Position numbers and translations under genes: made by a program | Shown: positions 52,603 through 62,717 of the stretch, one piece after another | Position numbering within the stretch: the first letter of the stretch is position 1 | Layout: every line of letters starts with the position of its first letter | The notes under the pieces: generated by a model | What the model was told of the DNA's origin: nothing | The model's input: only the letters and a program-made list of their open reading frames with translations | The model's database searches: none | Source: Pseudosulfitobacter sp. DSM 107133 | Lineage (GTDB): Bacteria; Pseudomonadota; Alphaproteobacteria; Rhodobacterales; Rhodobacteraceae | Assembly (NCBI RefSeq): GCF_022788695.1 | Contig: NZ_CP085154.1 | Coordinates: forward strand, 1,240,001-1,304,000 | Direction: 5' to 3' | Length of the DNA: 64,000 bases

Positions 52603-53298
52603 CTACAAATCCGCCTGCATCATATGACCCGGTGCAAACAGCAGCCGCACGCGGGTGACGGCGGTTGCACCGTTCCAGGTGTTGCGCGTCACGGCAAACA
52701 GGGCCGCCCCTTCAAGACATCCCAGCTCATGCGCTTCGGAGCGGCTGGCGTTGTGCGCCGACAGGGCGATGTCGCCACGGGTATAGGGCGTGTGTTCCAG
52801 CAGCCATTCGTTCGCGCTGGTGGTGTCAAACGACTGGTCCAACACCCCCGGCGCCCCCTGCGGATTGATCCAGCGGTCTTCCAGCGCATAGGGGGTGTCG
52901 TCGGAAAAATGCAGCGCGCGCACATGCAGCAGGGCACTGTCGCGCGTCATGAGCGCGGCGCGCACGCGGGCAGGCGGGGGCATCAGCGCGCGTTCCAGCA
53001 GGCTATAACCATAGCGCCCGCCCTTGTCTTCGACCTCCTGGCGGATCACCGCAATCGACAGGGTGGCCCGCGCCACCGGTTGCAGCGCCACGCGTGTGCC
53101 TGCCTTGCGCTTGCGGTCCAGCAGACCGGCCTCGGCCACCGCCCGCAGTGCGCGGTTGACCGTGGCGCGGGCGCAGCCGAATTCGGCGGCCAGATCGGCC
53201 TCGTTCGGGATCAGATCGCCCGGCGCCCATTCGCGGGCATGAATGCGGCGCAGCACCTCTTGTTGCACCGCTTGCCAGTTGCGAAAGGCTGTTGTCAC
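52603..53298 (-). CDS. hutC: Histidine utilisation repressor
   Basis: 231 residues. GntR winged helix ('WQAVQQEVLRRIHAREWAPGDLIPNEADLAAEFGCARATVNRALRAVAEAGLLDRKRKAGTRV') followed by a UTRA ligand domain ('ALLHVRALHFSDDTPYALEDRWINPQGAPGVLDQSF', 'RSEAHELGCLEGAALFAVTRNTWNG'). HutC responds to urocanate and represses hut genes. It overlaps hutF by four bases, and its stop codon lies ten bases from the inserted IS copy 2. Confidence 0.95.
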   Translation of the reverse strand: MTTAFRNWQAVQQEVLRRIHAREWAPGDLIPNEADLAAEFGCARATVNRALRAVAEAGLLDRKRKAGTRVALQPVARATLSIAVIRQEVEDKGGRYGYSLLERALMPPPARVRAALMTRDSALLHVRALHFSDDTPYALEDRWINPQGAPGVLDQSFDTTSANEWLLEHTPYTRGDIALSAHNASRSEAHELGCLEGAALFAVTRNTWNGATAVTRVRLLFAPGHMMQADL

Positions 53299-54656
53299 AG
53301 GGCATCCCCCAGCGATTTTATCACCTTGCGATAGGCGGCCACGATAGCCTCGCGCCGGATGTGCGCGCCGTTCTGTACCACATGGCGGCCTGCCGACCAG
53401 ACATCGCGCACCAGCCGGTCGTCACCGGCAAAGATCCAGCTGTCCAGCGCCTGATCGCCGCTGCGCCCCTCAAGGTGGATCGAACCGGAATCGAGCGCCA
53501 GCAGATCGGCCCATTGTCCAACGGCGATGGCCCCGCTGTCGCGCCCCGCAGCCTGCGCGCCGCCTGCCAGCACGGCGTCAAGGATGCGACGCGCCGTCGA
53601 TGCCTGTTCTGTCGCCAGCGCCGCGCGCGTGCCGTCACGCAGGCGTTGCGAATAGTCCAGTGTGCGCAGCTCTTCGGACAGGCTGATGCGGATGTTGCTG
53701 TCAGACCCCACAGCCACCGCGCCGCCCGCATCGAACCAGCGAACACCGTCGAAAATGCCATCCCCCAGCGAGCTTTCGGTGATCGGGCACAGCCCCGCCA
53801 CGGCCCCCGTTGCGGCCAGCGATTGCGTTTCGTTCGGTGTCATTTGCGTACAATGGATCAGGCACCAGCGATCATCCAGCCCCATATGGTCCAGCGCCCA
53901 GTCAACAGGCCGCGCGCCCCAGCTTGCCTGCACCTCGTCCACCTCGGGACTCTGTTCGGCCAGATGCATGTGCAGGGGACCGTGCGGATAGCGGCTGGCA
54001 AATGCGCCCAGGTCTTCGCGGCGCACGGCGCGCAGCGAATGGGGGGCCGCGCCCAGCATGTGATCGGCGGGCAGGGCGCGCAGCGCCTTGCCGGCAGCGG
54101 CGTGCAACTGTTCAAACCGCGCGGCGTCATTGCCAAAGCGCACCTGACCCGGCCCCAGATCGCGCATGTCACAGCCGCCGTATTGGTAGTGGACCGGCAC
54201 CAGACACAGCCCCGCGCCCGACTGTTCGGCCGCCGCCACGATGCGTCCCGACATCTCGGCCAGATCGTCATAGGGCACACCGCCGGGTTGGTGATGCAGA
54301 TAATGGAATTCGACCGACGCGCCGTAACCTGCCTCAAGCATTTCCATCTGCACAAAGGCGGTGATCGCCTGCACGTCATCGGGCGTCAGCCGGTCAAGAA
54401 AGCGGAACATAAGCTGCCGCCATGTCCAGAAACTGTCGCGCGGATCGGGGCCACGCCGTTCGGTCAGACCGGCCATTGCCCGTTGGAAGGCGTGTGAGTG
54501 TACATTCACCGGGGCAGGCAGCAACAGCCCCAGATCAGCGCCGCTGCGCGGTGTGTTCGCGGTGACAGCGGCAATGCGCCCCGCGTCGACGGCCACCGTC
54601 ACATCGCGCGCCCAACCGTTTGGCAACAGCGCCTCAGATGCCCAGAGCTTTTCCAT
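53295..54656 (-). CDS. hutF: Formimidoylglutamate deiminase
   Basis: 453 residues. Amidohydrolase: metal motif 'VNVHSHAFQRAMAGLTERRG', then 'LGAAPHSLRAV', 'LHMHLAEQSPEVDEVQ' and 'AVGSDSNIRISLSEELRTLDYSQR'. Converts N-formimino-L-glutamate to N-formylglutamate plus ammonia; HutG then releases formate and glutamate. This marks the five-step Hut pathway. Operon hutF-hutC, divergent from hutIHGU. Confidence 0.95.
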   Translation of the reverse strand: MEKLWASEALLPNGWARDVTVAVDAGRIAAVTANTPRSGADLGLLLPAPVNVHSHAFQRAMAGLTERRGPDPRDSFWTWRQLMFRFLDRLTPDDVQAITAFVQMEMLEAGYGASVEFHYLHHQPGGVPYDDLAEMSGRIVAAAEQSGAGLCLVPVHYQYGGCDMRDLGPGQVRFGNDAARFEQLHAAAGKALRALPADHMLGAAPHSLRAVRREDLGAFASRYPHGPLHMHLAEQSPEVDEVQASWGARPVDWALDHMGLDDRWCLIHCTQMTPNETQSLAATGAVAGLCPITESSLGDGIFDGVRWFDAGGAVAVGSDSNIRISLSEELRTLDYSQRLRDGTRAALATEQASTARRILDAVLAGGAQAAGRDSGAIAVGQWADLLALDSGSIHLEGRSGDQALDSWIFAGDDRLVRDVWSAGRHVVQNGAHIRREAIVAAYRKVIKSLGDAL

Positions 54657-54678
54657 GATGCCTCGCTTGACAGATTAA

Positions 54679-54711
54679 TATGTGCAGACATAATAAAAAC
54701 AAATCTGCACA
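54679..54711. promoter_or_regulatory. Candidate HutC operator pair
   Basis: TATGTGCAGACATA (54679-54692) has five-base inverted arms; the core TGTGCAGA recurs in inverse orientation at 54704-54711 (TCTGCACA). The pair lies in the 70-base gap between hutF and hutI starts. Confidence 0.55.
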
Positions 54712-54726
54712 AATGACAAGTGAGTC

Positions 54727-55926
54727 GTGACCATGCTTTTGACCAACGCCCGTATCGCCACCATGACCGCCCCGCAGGGCTATGGCATGATCGACGACGG
54801 CGCGATTGTGATCGACGGTGCCCGCATCGTCTGGGTCGGGCCGCAGGCGGATCTGCCTGCCGAACATACCGCCCAAGACGCCACCGATCTGGGCGGGCGG
54901 TTGGTGACCCCTGCGCTGATCGACTGTCACACCCATCTGGTGTTTGGCGGCAACCGCGCGGGCGAGTTTGAACAGCGGCTGGAAGGCGTCTCTTACGAAC
55001 AGATCGCGCGCAGTGGCGGCGGTATCGTGTCGACCGTGCGCGCCACGCGCGACGCCACGCCCGAGGCGCTGTTGCACGCGGCGCTGACCCGCGTGGACGC
55101 GATGATCGCCGAAGGGGTCAGCACCATCGAGGTCAAATCCGGCTATGGTCTGGACCGCGAGAGCGAGTTGAAAATGCTGCGCGTGGCGCGGCAAGTTGCA
55201 GAGGTGCGCCCGGTCACGGTGCGCACGACCTATCTGGGCGCCCATGCGGTGCCGCCCGAATATGCGGGCGATGCGGACGCCTATATTGTTCAGGTCTGCA
55301 TCCCGACCCTGCACGCCGCCCATGCCGAAGGGCTGGTGGATGCGGTGGACGGGTTTTGCGAAGGCATTGCCTTTGATACGGCCCAAATCACGCGGGTGTT
55401 CGACGCGGCACGCGCGCTGGGCCTGCCTGTGAAACTGCACGCCGAGCAATTGTCGAACATCGGTGGCACGCAACTGGCCGCACGCTATGGCGCGCTCAGC
55501 GCCGATCATGTCGAATACGCCAACGCCGCCGACGCCGAAGCCATGGGGCAGGCGGGCAGCGTTGCGGTGTTGCTGCCGGGGGCCTTTTACACCCTGCACG
55601 AAACCCAAATGCCCCCCGTCGCGGCCTTTCGTACTGCCGGCGTGCCGATGGCGGTTGCGACCGATTGCAACCCCGGCTCCTCGCCGCTGGCCTCGCCCTT
55701 GCTGGCGCTGAACATGGCCTGCACGCTGTTTCGCCTGACACCCGCCGAGGCGCTGGCAGGGCTGACCCGCAACGCGGCACGTGCGCTGGGCCTGACCGAT
55801 CAGGGCCGGATCGCACCGGATATGCGCGCCGATCTGGCGGTCTGGGACGTGTCCGAACCTGCCGAACTGGCCTATCGCATCGGCTTTAATCCCCTTCATT
55901 CCCGCATTTTCGGAGGCACATTGTGA
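54727..55926 (+). CDS. hutI: Imidazolonepropionase
   Basis: 399 residues from GTG 54727 (ATG 54733 is the alternative; the GTG start gives the usual M-T-x-L spacing to 'TNARIATM'). Zinc/iron amidohydrolase: '[45 protein letters not shown]', '[10 protein letters not shown]', '[10 protein letters not shown]' and '[10 protein letters not shown]'. Opens the imidazolone ring to N-formiminoglutamate. First gene of hutIHGU; its stop overlaps the hutH start by four bases. Confidence 0.96.
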   Translation: MTMLLTNARIATMTAPQGYGMIDDGAIVIDGARIVWVGPQADLPAEHTAQDATDLGGRLVTPALIDCHTHLVFGGNRAGEFEQRLEGVSYEQIARSGGGIVSTVRATRDATPEALLHAALTRVDAMIAEGVSTIEVKSGYGLDRESELKMLRVARQVAEVRPVTVRTTYLGAHAVPPEYAGDADAYIVQVCIPTLHAAHAEGLVDAVDGFCEGIAFDTAQITRVFDAARALGLPVKLHAEQLSNIGGTQLAARYGALSADHVEYANAADAEAMGQAGSVAVLLPGAFYTLHETQMPPVAAFRTAGVPMAVATDCNPGSSPLASPLLALNMACTLFRLTPAEALAGLTRNAARALGLTDQGRIAPDMRADLAVWDVSEPAELAYRIGFNPLHSRIFGGTL

Positions 55927-57479
55927 CCGTTACCCTGACACCCGGCACCACGACACTATCGACCCTGCACCAGATCTGGGCGCATGGGGCCGCAGCAGCC
56001 ATGACCTCCGATGCCCGCAAGGGTGTCGAGGCTGCGGCAGCGCTGGTCGCCAAGGCGGCGGCGGGCGAGGCGGCGGTTTATGGTGTGAACACCGGCTTTG
56101 GCAAACTCGCCTCGGTCAAGATCGCGGCCAAGGACACCGCGCGGCTGCAACGCAACCTGATCCTGTCCCATTGCTGCGGCGTCGGCACACCGCTGGATGC
56201 GGCGACCACGCGGTTGATGATGGTGTTGAAACTGCTGTCGTTGGGGCGGGGGGCATCGGGAGTGGCGTGGTCTACGGTTGCTTTGATCGAGGGGATGCTG
56301 GCCAAAGGCGTGAACCCGGTGATCCCGGATCAAGGCTCGGTCGGTGCCTCGGGCGACCTTGCGCCACTGGCGCATATGGCAGCCGTGATGATCGGCGAAG
56401 GCGAGGCGGTCTTTGACGGCACCCGCATGGCAGGGGGCGAGGCGTTGAAGGCTGCCGGCCTGGAGGCGATCACGCTGGGGCCGAAAGAAGGTCTGGCGCT
56501 GATCAACGGCACGCAGTTTTCCACTGCCTGCGCGCTGGTGGGGCTGTGGGGCGCTTGGGCCAATGCGTCGGCCAGTGTTGTCACCTGCGCGCTCAGCACT
56601 GACGCGATCATGGGCAGCACTGCACCGCTGGAAGACGCCATTCACACCCTGCGCGGCCATGCGGGCCAGATTGCGGTGGCCCGTGCGCAACGTGCGCTGA
56701 TGGCAGGTTCGGAAATCCGCGAAAGCCACCGCGACGGCGACACCCGTGTGCAGGACCCCTATTGCATCCGCTGCCAGCCGCAGGTGACCGGTGCCGCGAT
56801 GGACCTGCTGCACGCCGCCGCCCGCACGCTGGAAATCGAGGCGAACGCCGTCACCGACAACCCGCTGGTGCTGGTGGATGACAGCCACCCCGACGGCGGC
56901 ATGATCGTGTCGGGCGGGAATTTCCATGCCGAACCTGTGGGCTTTGCTGCCGACCAGATTGCGGTGGCCATTTCGGAAATCGGTGCGATTGCGCAGCGGC
57001 GCGTGGCACTGATGGTGGACCCGACGCTCAGCTTTGATCTGCCGCCCTTTCTGACACCTGATCCGGGCCTGAACTCGGGCCTGATGATCGCCGAGGTGAC
57101 CACAGCGGCGCTGATGAGCGAAAACAAGCATCTGGCCAATCCCTGCACCACCGACAGCACGCCGACCTCTGCCAACCAGGAGGACCACGTGAGCATGGCC
57201 GCACATGCTGCACGTCGACTGGCGCGGATGAACGCCAACCTGAACGTGATCCTGGGCGTCGAGGCGATTTGCGGTGCGCAAGGCATCGGGTTCCGTGTCC
57301 CCTTGCAGACCAGCGAGACTTTGCGGGCCGTCATTTCCACCCTGCGCCAGAGCGTGCCCGAAGTGGCCGAGGACCGCTACATGGCCCCCAGCCTCGAGGC
57401 GGCAGCCGCGATGGTGCGGGACGGCCAGTTGGTCGCAAGCGCCGAGCTTCCGGCCTTTGTGCGCGGAGAGATGGCATGA
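55923..57479 (+). CDS. hutH: Histidine ammonia-lyase
   Basis: 518 residues from GTG 55923. Deaminates histidine to urocanate. The self-forming MIO electrophile arises from Ala-Ser-Gly in '[20 protein letters not shown]'; '[12 protein letters not shown]', '[13 protein letters not shown]' and '[13 protein letters not shown]' are typical. Slightly longer than the usual ~510 residues. Both ends overlap neighbours by four bases, giving a tightly coupled operon. Confidence 0.97.
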   Translation: MTVTLTPGTTTLSTLHQIWAHGAAAAMTSDARKGVEAAAALVAKAAAGEAAVYGVNTGFGKLASVKIAAKDTARLQRNLILSHCCGVGTPLDAATTRLMMVLKLLSLGRGASGVAWSTVALIEGMLAKGVNPVIPDQGSVGASGDLAPLAHMAAVMIGEGEAVFDGTRMAGGEALKAAGLEAITLGPKEGLALINGTQFSTACALVGLWGAWANASASVVTCALSTDAIMGSTAPLEDAIHTLRGHAGQIAVARAQRALMAGSEIRESHRDGDTRVQDPYCIRCQPQVTGAAMDLLHAAARTLEIEANAVTDNPLVLVDDSHPDGGMIVSGGNFHAEPVGFAADQIAVAISEIGAIAQRRVALMVDPTLSFDLPPFLTPDPGLNSGLMIAEVTTAALMSENKHLANPCTTDSTPTSANQEDHVSMAAHAARRLARMNANLNVILGVEAICGAQGIGFRVPLQTSETLRAVISTLRQSVPEVAEDRYMAPSLEAAAAMVRDGQLVASAELPAFVRGEMA

Positions 57480-58273
57480 CCCCTGTCGAAATCACTCACG
57501 GCGACAGCCCCGTGGTGCTGGGCCTGCCGCACACCGGAACCTTTGTGCCCGCCGACATCCACGCGGCGTTGAACGCGCGGGGCAGGGAACTCGCCGACAC
57601 CGACTGGCATATTCACACGCTGTATGACGGGCTGCTGGCCGGGGCCACGACCGTGCGCGCCACATTCCATCGCTATGTCATCGACGCCAACCGCGATCCC
57701 AGCGGGGCCAGCCTGTACCCCGGTCAGAACACCACGGGACTGGTGCCGCTGACCGACTTTGACGGGCACGACATCTGGCAAACCGAACCCGACGCCGCCG
57801 AGATCGAACGCCGCCACGTGGCCTATCACACGCCCTATCACGTGGCCTTGCAGGCGGAACTGGAGCGGGTCAAGGCGCGCCACGGCGTTGCGATCTTGTA
57901 CGATTGCCACTCGATCCGCAGCGATATCCCCTTTTTGTTCGACGGCATCCTGCCGGATTTCAACATCGGCACCGATATGGGGCGCACCTGTGCCCCGCAG
58001 ATCGAAGCCGCGACCGTGGCGGTCTGCGCGGCGGCCACACAAAGTCACGTCCTGAACGGACGGTTCAAGGGCGGCTGGACAACCCGCCACTATGGCCAGC
58101 CTGCGAGCGGCATCCACGCGATCCAGATGGAGCTGGCCCAGTCCACCTATCTGACGGACGAAGCCGCTCCCTGGACCTATGACGAAACCAAATCCCGCGC
58201 CTTGCGCATCCATCTGCAAGACATCCTGACCACGCTGGCCGAAATGGCCCCCCAGTTGAAAGGCACATCATGA
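57476..58273 (+). CDS. hutG: N-formylglutamate deformylase
   Basis: 265 residues from ATG 57476 (ATGA overlap with hutH). Features of the FGase family: '[13 protein letters not shown]', '[12 protein letters not shown]', '[32 protein letters not shown]', '[20 protein letters not shown]' and '[16 protein letters not shown]'. Final step, producing glutamate and formate. Consistent with hutF in the same locus. Confidence 0.95.
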   Translation: MTPVEITHGDSPVVLGLPHTGTFVPADIHAALNARGRELADTDWHIHTLYDGLLAGATTVRATFHRYVIDANRDPSGASLYPGQNTTGLVPLTDFDGHDIWQTEPDAAEIERRHVAYHTPYHVALQAELERVKARHGVAILYDCHSIRSDIPFLFDGILPDFNIGTDMGRTCAPQIEAATVAVCAAATQSHVLNGRFKGGWTTRHYGQPASGIHAIQMELAQSTYLTDEAAPWTYDETKSRALRIHLQDILTTLAEMAPQLKGTS

Positions 58274-59940
58274 CAAACCCGCGCCACAACCTTCGCGACG
58301 TATTCCCCGACACCGGCACGACGATCACCGCCAAAAGCTGGCTGACCGAAGCGCCGATGCGTATGCTGATGAACAACCTGCACCCGGACGTGGCCGAGAA
58401 CCCGCATGAGCTGGTGGTTTACGGCGGCATCGGCCGGGCTGCGCGCACGTGGGAGGATTTCGACGCCATCGTGGCGGCGCTGAAAGAGCTGGAAGACAAC
58501 CAGACGCTGCTGGTGCAATCGGGCAAGCCCGTGGGCGTGTTTCAAACCCACAAGGACGCACCGCGCGTGCTGATCGCCAACAGCAACCTTGTGCCGCATT
58601 GGGCCAATTGGGACCATTTCAACGAGTTGGATAAAAAGGGTCTGGCGATGTACGGCCAGATGACTGCCGGATCGTGGATCTATATCGGCACCCAGGGCAT
58701 CGTGCAGGGCACCTATGAAACCTTCATGGAAGCGGGCCGCCAACATTACGAAGGCGACCTGAAAGGGCGCTGGATCCTCACCGGCGGTCTGGGCGGCATG
58801 GGCGGCGCGCAGCCGCTGGCTGCCGTGATGGCGGGGGCCTGCTGTCTGGCCGTGGAATGTGACGAAACCCGCGTCGATTTCCGCCTGCGCACGCGGTATG
58901 TGGACGAAAAAGCGCATACGCTGGATCAGGCGCTTGAGATGATCGAGGCCTGGACCAAGGCGGGCGAGGCAAAAAGCGTGGGGCTGATCGGCAATGCGGC
59001 GGATGTGTTCGCCGAACTGGTCGAACGCGGCATTCACCCCGACATCGTGACCGACCAAACCTCGGCCCACGATCCGGTGCACGGCTATCTGCCCCAAGGC
59101 TGGTCGGTGGCCGAATGGCGTGCCAAGCAGGAAAGCGACCCCAAGGCGGTGGAAAAAGCCGCCCGCGCGTCGATGAAAAACCACGTGGCCGCGATGGTTG
59201 ATTTCTGGAATGCGGGCGTGCCGACGCTGGATTACGGCAACAACATCCGTCAGGTGGCGCAGGAAGAGGGGCTTGAGAATGCCTTTGCCTTCCCCGGCTT
59301 TGTGCCCGCCTATATCCGCCCGCTGTTCTGCCGTGGCATCGGCCCGTTCCGCTGGGCTGCGCTGTCGGGTGATCCCGAGGATATCTACAAGACCGACGCC
59401 AAGGTGAAAGAACTGATCGACGATCCGCACCTGCACAACTGGCTGGATATGGCGCGCGAACGCATCTCCTTTCAGGGTCTGCCTGCCCGCATCTGCTGGG
59501 TGGGTCTGGGCCTGCGCGACAAGCTGGGGTTGGCGTTCAACGAAATGGTGCGCACTGGCGAGCTGTCGGCGCCTGTCGTGATTGGTCGTGACCATCTGGA
59601 CTCAGGCTCGGTCGCGTCCCCCAACCGCGAGACCGAGGCGATGAAGGACGGGTCGGACGCGGTCAGCGACTGGCCGTTGCTGAACGCGATGCTGAACGTG
59701 GCCAGCGGGGCGACATGGGTGTCGCTGCACCACGGGGGCGGCGTCGGCATGGGCTTTTCCCAGCACTCGGGCATGGTGATCTGCTGTGACGGGTCCGAGG
59801 ACGCGGACCGCCGCATTGCCAACGTGCTGTGGAACGATCCGGCAACCGGCGTCATGCGCCATGCGGATGCAGGATATGACATCGCGCTGGATTGCGCGCG
59901 CGAAAACGGGCTGAACCTGCCCGGTATCCTGAAAGGCTGA
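58270..59940 (+). CDS. hutU: Urocanate hydratase
   Basis: 556 residues, ATGA overlap with hutG. Hydrates urocanate to imidazolonepropionate using tightly bound NAD: '[34 protein letters not shown]' holds the NAD-binding glycines, and '[31 protein letters not shown]' the active-site Cys. Full length. Last gene of hutIHGU, followed by a strong hairpin. Confidence 0.97.
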   Translation: MTNPRHNLRDVFPDTGTTITAKSWLTEAPMRMLMNNLHPDVAENPHELVVYGGIGRAARTWEDFDAIVAALKELEDNQTLLVQSGKPVGVFQTHKDAPRVLIANSNLVPHWANWDHFNELDKKGLAMYGQMTAGSWIYIGTQGIVQGTYETFMEAGRQHYEGDLKGRWILTGGLGGMGGAQPLAAVMAGACCLAVECDETRVDFRLRTRYVDEKAHTLDQALEMIEAWTKAGEAKSVGLIGNAADVFAELVERGIHPDIVTDQTSAHDPVHGYLPQGWSVAEWRAKQESDPKAVEKAARASMKNHVAAMVDFWNAGVPTLDYGNNIRQVAQEEGLENAFAFPGFVPAYIRPLFCRGIGPFRWAALSGDPEDIYKTDAKVKELIDDPHLHNWLDMARERISFQGLPARICWVGLGLRDKLGLAFNEMVRTGELSAPVVIGRDHLDSGSVASPNRETEAMKDGSDAVSDWPLLNAMLNVASGATWVSLHHGGGVGMGFSQHSGMVICCDGSEDADRRIANVLWNDPATGVMRHADAGYDIALDCARENGLNLPGILKG

Positions 59941-59952
59941 GGGTGGGGCATG

Positions 59953-59975
59953 GCAGCGGGGGGCATCCCCGCTGC
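59953..59975. terminator. Bidirectional hairpin after hutU and marR-type gene
   Basis: GCAGCGGGG (59953-59961), loop GGCAT, CCCCGCTGC (59967-59975): perfect nine-pair stem between convergent genes, 12 bases past the hutU stop. No T-run. Confidence 0.65.
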
Positions 59976-59982
59976 GACAGGG

Positions 59983-60447
59983 CTAGAATTCGCGGCGCAG
60001 GGCGGTTTCGTCCAGCTGGTCCAATACCTTGATAAAGGTGTCGATCTCGGCCTGTGTCAAACCTTCTGTCATGGCCTCCTGGCGGCGCATCATGATCGGT
60101 AGGATCTTTTCCTTAAGCGCCCGCCCCTCGGCGGTGGCGCTTAGCAACTGGCGGCGCTGGTCGCGTTCGTCCTGTACGCTCGCAATCAGTCCCTTGTCCA
60201 CCAACCCCTTGATCGCGCGGCTGATCTGCGCCTTGTCCAGACGGCTTTCCTTGACGATCTGGCTCATGGTGGCGGTCGACATGCTGCGCAAAATGTACAG
60301 AATGCGCCATTCGGTCAGTGTGATATCGCCGTGGCTGGCCAGAACATGCCCTGCCTGGGCATTCAATGCGTTCTGCAACTTCGAGAGACGATAGGTCAGA
60401 AACTGACGCAAATCGAATTGGGACAAGATTTTTTCGTCGTCTTTCAT
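59983..60447 (-). CDS. MarR-family transcriptional regulator
   Basis: 154 residues. Winged helix 'LTEWRILYILRSMSTATMSQIVKESRLDKAQISRAIKGLVDKGLIASVQDERDQRRQLLSATAEGRAL' with flanking dimerisation helices, as in MarR proteins. Ligand and targets unknown; convergent with hutU, and ~240 bases from the divergent ECF sigma gene. Confidence 0.92.
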   Translation of the reverse strand: MKDDEKILSQFDLRQFLTYRLSKLQNALNAQAGHVLASHGDITLTEWRILYILRSMSTATMSQIVKESRLDKAQISRAIKGLVDKGLIASVQDERDQRRQLLSATAEGRALKEKILPIMMRRQEAMTEGLTQAEIDTFIKVLDQLDETALRREF

Positions 60448-60688
60448 CGGTCTGTCATATCCAAGAATGCGTGTTTTCGCTAAGAACTATGTGGCGCCTG
60501 AACCCAGAAAGTTAATGTTTGAACGATATGAAGTCCAACCGCTTGTATTGTCAACGTGCGCGCAGCCGTTGTTTTATTGCGTGATTGCAGCCTTTCCCCG
60601 TCGGGTTCCGGCACGGACATCCAGGCAATTGTGTTCGACTTCAAGAATAAGTGTTGAAACCGAAGAAGCCTGCAACACATAAGGGCGC

Positions 60689-61231
60689 ATGGACCACGGC
60701 GAACTAGAAGACTTGATTTCCCGGTGTGCGCTGCGCGATCGCGCAGCGTTCGAGAGCCTGTTTGATGCCACCTCTGCGAAACTTCTTGCAGTCTGTCTGC
60801 GTGTCTTGTCCAACCGAGCCTCAGCAGAGGATGCAATGCAGGACGCTTATATCAAAATCTGGACCCATGCAGGGCGGTATCAGACCACCGGGCACAGCCC
60901 GATGACATGGCTGATCACGATTGCACGCAATACTGCAATCGACCGTCTGCGCAAACGCAGGTTCACGACGGATGTGGATGATCCGGCGCTGTCCCTTGCC
61001 TCGCCCGACCCCGGTCCCGAACGGCAGGCGATTGCCGCGTCCTCGGCGCGCAGGCTGACGGGCTGTATGGATGAACTCCCCCCCGACCGTGCGGCAGCTG
61101 TGCGCGGTGCCTATCTGGACGGACGCAGCTATGCCGAGCTGGCCGAAGAATTCAAACAACCGCTGAACACCATGCGTACCTGGCTGCGTCGGGGGTTGAT
61201 CGCGCTGCGCGAGTGTATGTCCGATGGCTGA
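60689..61231 (+). CDS. ECF sigma factor, SigK/RpoE-like
   Basis: 180 residues. Region 2 'LFDATSAKLLAVCLRVLSNRASAEDAMQDAYIKIWTHAGRYQTTGHSPMTWLITIARNTAIDRLRKRR' and region 4 'MDELPPDRAAAVRGAYLDGRSYAELAEEFKQPLNTMRTWLRRGLIALRECM' are intact. The next gene, an RskA-type anti-sigma factor, overlaps by eight bases. An exported MsrB lies downstream, suggesting an oxidative envelope-stress regulon. Confidence 0.94.
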   Translation: MDHGELEDLISRCALRDRAAFESLFDATSAKLLAVCLRVLSNRASAEDAMQDAYIKIWTHAGRYQTTGHSPMTWLITIARNTAIDRLRKRRFTTDVDDPALSLASPDPGPERQAIAASSARRLTGCMDELPPDRAAAVRGAYLDGRSYAELAEEFKQPLNTMRTWLRRGLIALRECMSDG

Positions 61232-61913
61232 TACAACACTCACAGAAGACGACCGCGCACTGGCTGCTGAATACGCGCTGAGACTGCTGGAAGATCAAGA
61301 AGCAGAAGACGCCGAACGCCGTGTGCGCAGCGATGCGGCTTTCGCGGCAGAAGTCGTCGCATGGCAGCGCAACCTTTCGGCGCTTGCGGATGCGCTGGAT
61401 CCGGTGCAGCCATCGGCTGCCGCCCGCCGTGCATTGATGACGCGTGTCTTTGGCCCGAAACCTGCCAGCGCGCTGCGCTGGCTGCGCCCACCGGTCTGGA
61501 TCGGTCTGACGACCGCCGCCCTGATTGCCGCGGCCCTGTTCACATATCTGCCCGAGCGTTTGCAACCCACCGGACCCGTCTACACCGCGCAGCTGGCGCC
61601 CGAGCAGCGTGACTTTGTGCTGACGGCAACGCTGTCGCCCCAGACCGGTCTGCTGAACCTTGTGCGCAGCAGCACCGTAGCCCCGCCTGCGGGACGTGTC
61701 ACGGAACTGTGGGCCATTGCACCCGATGCGGCACCGGTTTCGCTGGGCGTTCTGCCGCTTGATGGTGAATGGCAGGTTGCCTTGCCGGAAAACCTGCGCG
61801 CGGTGGCGGGGGCTCTGACGCTGGCACTGTCCGACGAGCCCGCTGGCGGGTCGCCCACAGGGGCACCCACGGGGGCTGTTCTGGCGGCCGCAGCGGTCGA
61901 ACAGGCGCTGTAA
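61224..61913 (+). CDS. RskA-family anti-sigma factor
   Basis: 229 residues. Cytoplasmic N-terminal sigma-binding region ('LAAEYALRLLEDQEAEDAERRVRSDAAFAAEVVAWQRNLSALADALDPVQPS'), one membrane helix (~93-110, 'VWIGLTTAALIAAALFTYL') and a periplasmic RskA domain ('VLTATLSPQTGLLNLVRSSTVAPPAGRVTELWAIAPDAAPVSLGVLPLDGEWQVALPENL'). Sequesters the upstream sigma factor until a signal triggers release. Confidence 0.93.
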   Translation: MADTTLTEDDRALAAEYALRLLEDQEAEDAERRVRSDAAFAAEVVAWQRNLSALADALDPVQPSAAARRALMTRVFGPKPASALRWLRPPVWIGLTTAALIAAALFTYLPERLQPTGPVYTAQLAPEQRDFVLTATLSPQTGLLNLVRSSTVAPPAGRVTELWAIAPDAAPVSLGVLPLDGEWQVALPENLRAVAGALTLALSDEPAGGSPTGAPTGAVLAAAAVEQAL

Positions 61914-62240
61914 GAAACCGCTTCGAACGCGCGTTCAGAAAAATTTCAAAAAAAACCGACACCGCGTGAAACTTCATGCGGTGTCTTGCGTGACTCCTGT
62001 TACGCAGCGGCCAATATAGCTGCCTTGGTCGATCTGTAACGAGTGAACCGGAAACGTCGGATATTTAACAATTAAGGACGCATACCCTTCGACTGGCCTG
62101 ATCGACGCCACCGTAGCTGTTGACGTTCAAAATTCGTAGATGTTCTTCCGACAGGGTTGGTTGTCTGCCCCCCATGCAGGCGACCAACCCACCAATACCG
62201 GGTTCCTTTTCACCTATCTCCGTCACGAAAGGATCATCTG
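61914..62240. other. Intergenic region between anti-sigma and msrB genes
   Basis: 327 bases without a credible gene. Holds the palindrome GAACGCGCGTTC (61925-61936), an A-rich stretch and the hairpin at 61958-61985. The remaining ~250 bases could contain an ECF-dependent promoter for msrB, but I could not identify one with confidence. Confidence 0.6.
61958..61985 (+). terminator. Hairpin downstream of anti-sigma gene
   Basis: GACACCGC (61958-61965) and GCGGTGTC (61978-61985) pair perfectly around a 12-base loop. No T-run on the plus strand; the A-rich run before it would act as a U-run only on the other strand. Confidence 0.45.
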
Positions 62241-62717
62241 ATGCGACGCCGAAATTTTCTGGTATCCGGCGCTGCGCTGGCCGTTTTGCGACCCGAGGGT
62301 GTTTCTGCCGCCGAGGGCAGTTTTGAAATCACCCGTACCGAGGCCGAATGGCGTGCAATGCTGACTGACACCGAATACGCGGTGATGCGCGAGGAAGAGA
62401 CCGAGCGCCCCTTTACCAGTCCGCTCAACGACGAAAAGCGGGCAGGCGTGTTTCACTGCAAGGGCTGCGATCTGCCACTTTATGATGCCAAGACCAAATT
62501 CGACAGCGGCACCGGCTGGCCCAGCTTTTACGACAGCCTGCCCGATGCGATCGAAACCAAGCAAGATCGCAAATTGCTGTTTTATGTGCGTACCGAATGC
62601 CACTGCCGCCGATGCGGCAGCCATCTGGGACATATTTTTGATGACGGACCCGAACCAACCGGAAAACGCCATTGCCTCAACGGTGTCAGCCTGACCTTCA
62701 CGCCGCAGAACGCATGA
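62241..62717 (+). CDS. msrB: Peptide-methionine (R)-S-oxide reductase, exported
   Basis: 158 residues from ATG 62241 (AAAGGATCATCTG upstream). A twin-arginine-like leader 'MRRRNFLVSGAALAVLRPEGVSA' suggests export. MsrB domain: zinc Cys pairs in 'FHCKGCDLPLYDAKTKFDSGTGWPSFYD' and 'RTECHCRRCGSHLGHIFDDGPEPTGKRHCLNGVSLTF', catalytic Cys in 'RHCLNGVS'. Repairs oxidised methionine, here probably in the periplasm. Overlaps the DoxX gene by four bases and follows an ECF/RskA pair. Confidence 0.95.
   Translation: MRRRNFLVSGAALAVLRPEGVSAAEGSFEITRTEAEWRAMLTDTEYAVMREEETERPFTSPLNDEKRAGVFHCKGCDLPLYDAKTKFDSGTGWPSFYDSLPDAIETKQDRKLLFYVRTECHCRRCGSHLGHIFDDGPEPTGKRHCLNGVSLTFTPQNA

Noticed and set aside
58177..59595. 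472-residue frame antisense to hutU
   Set aside because: Shadow of urocanate hydratase; composition and lack of motifs argue against coding.
62120..62326. Short ORF upstream of msrB
   Set aside because: No ribosome site or family likeness, and it overlaps the msrB start in another frame.
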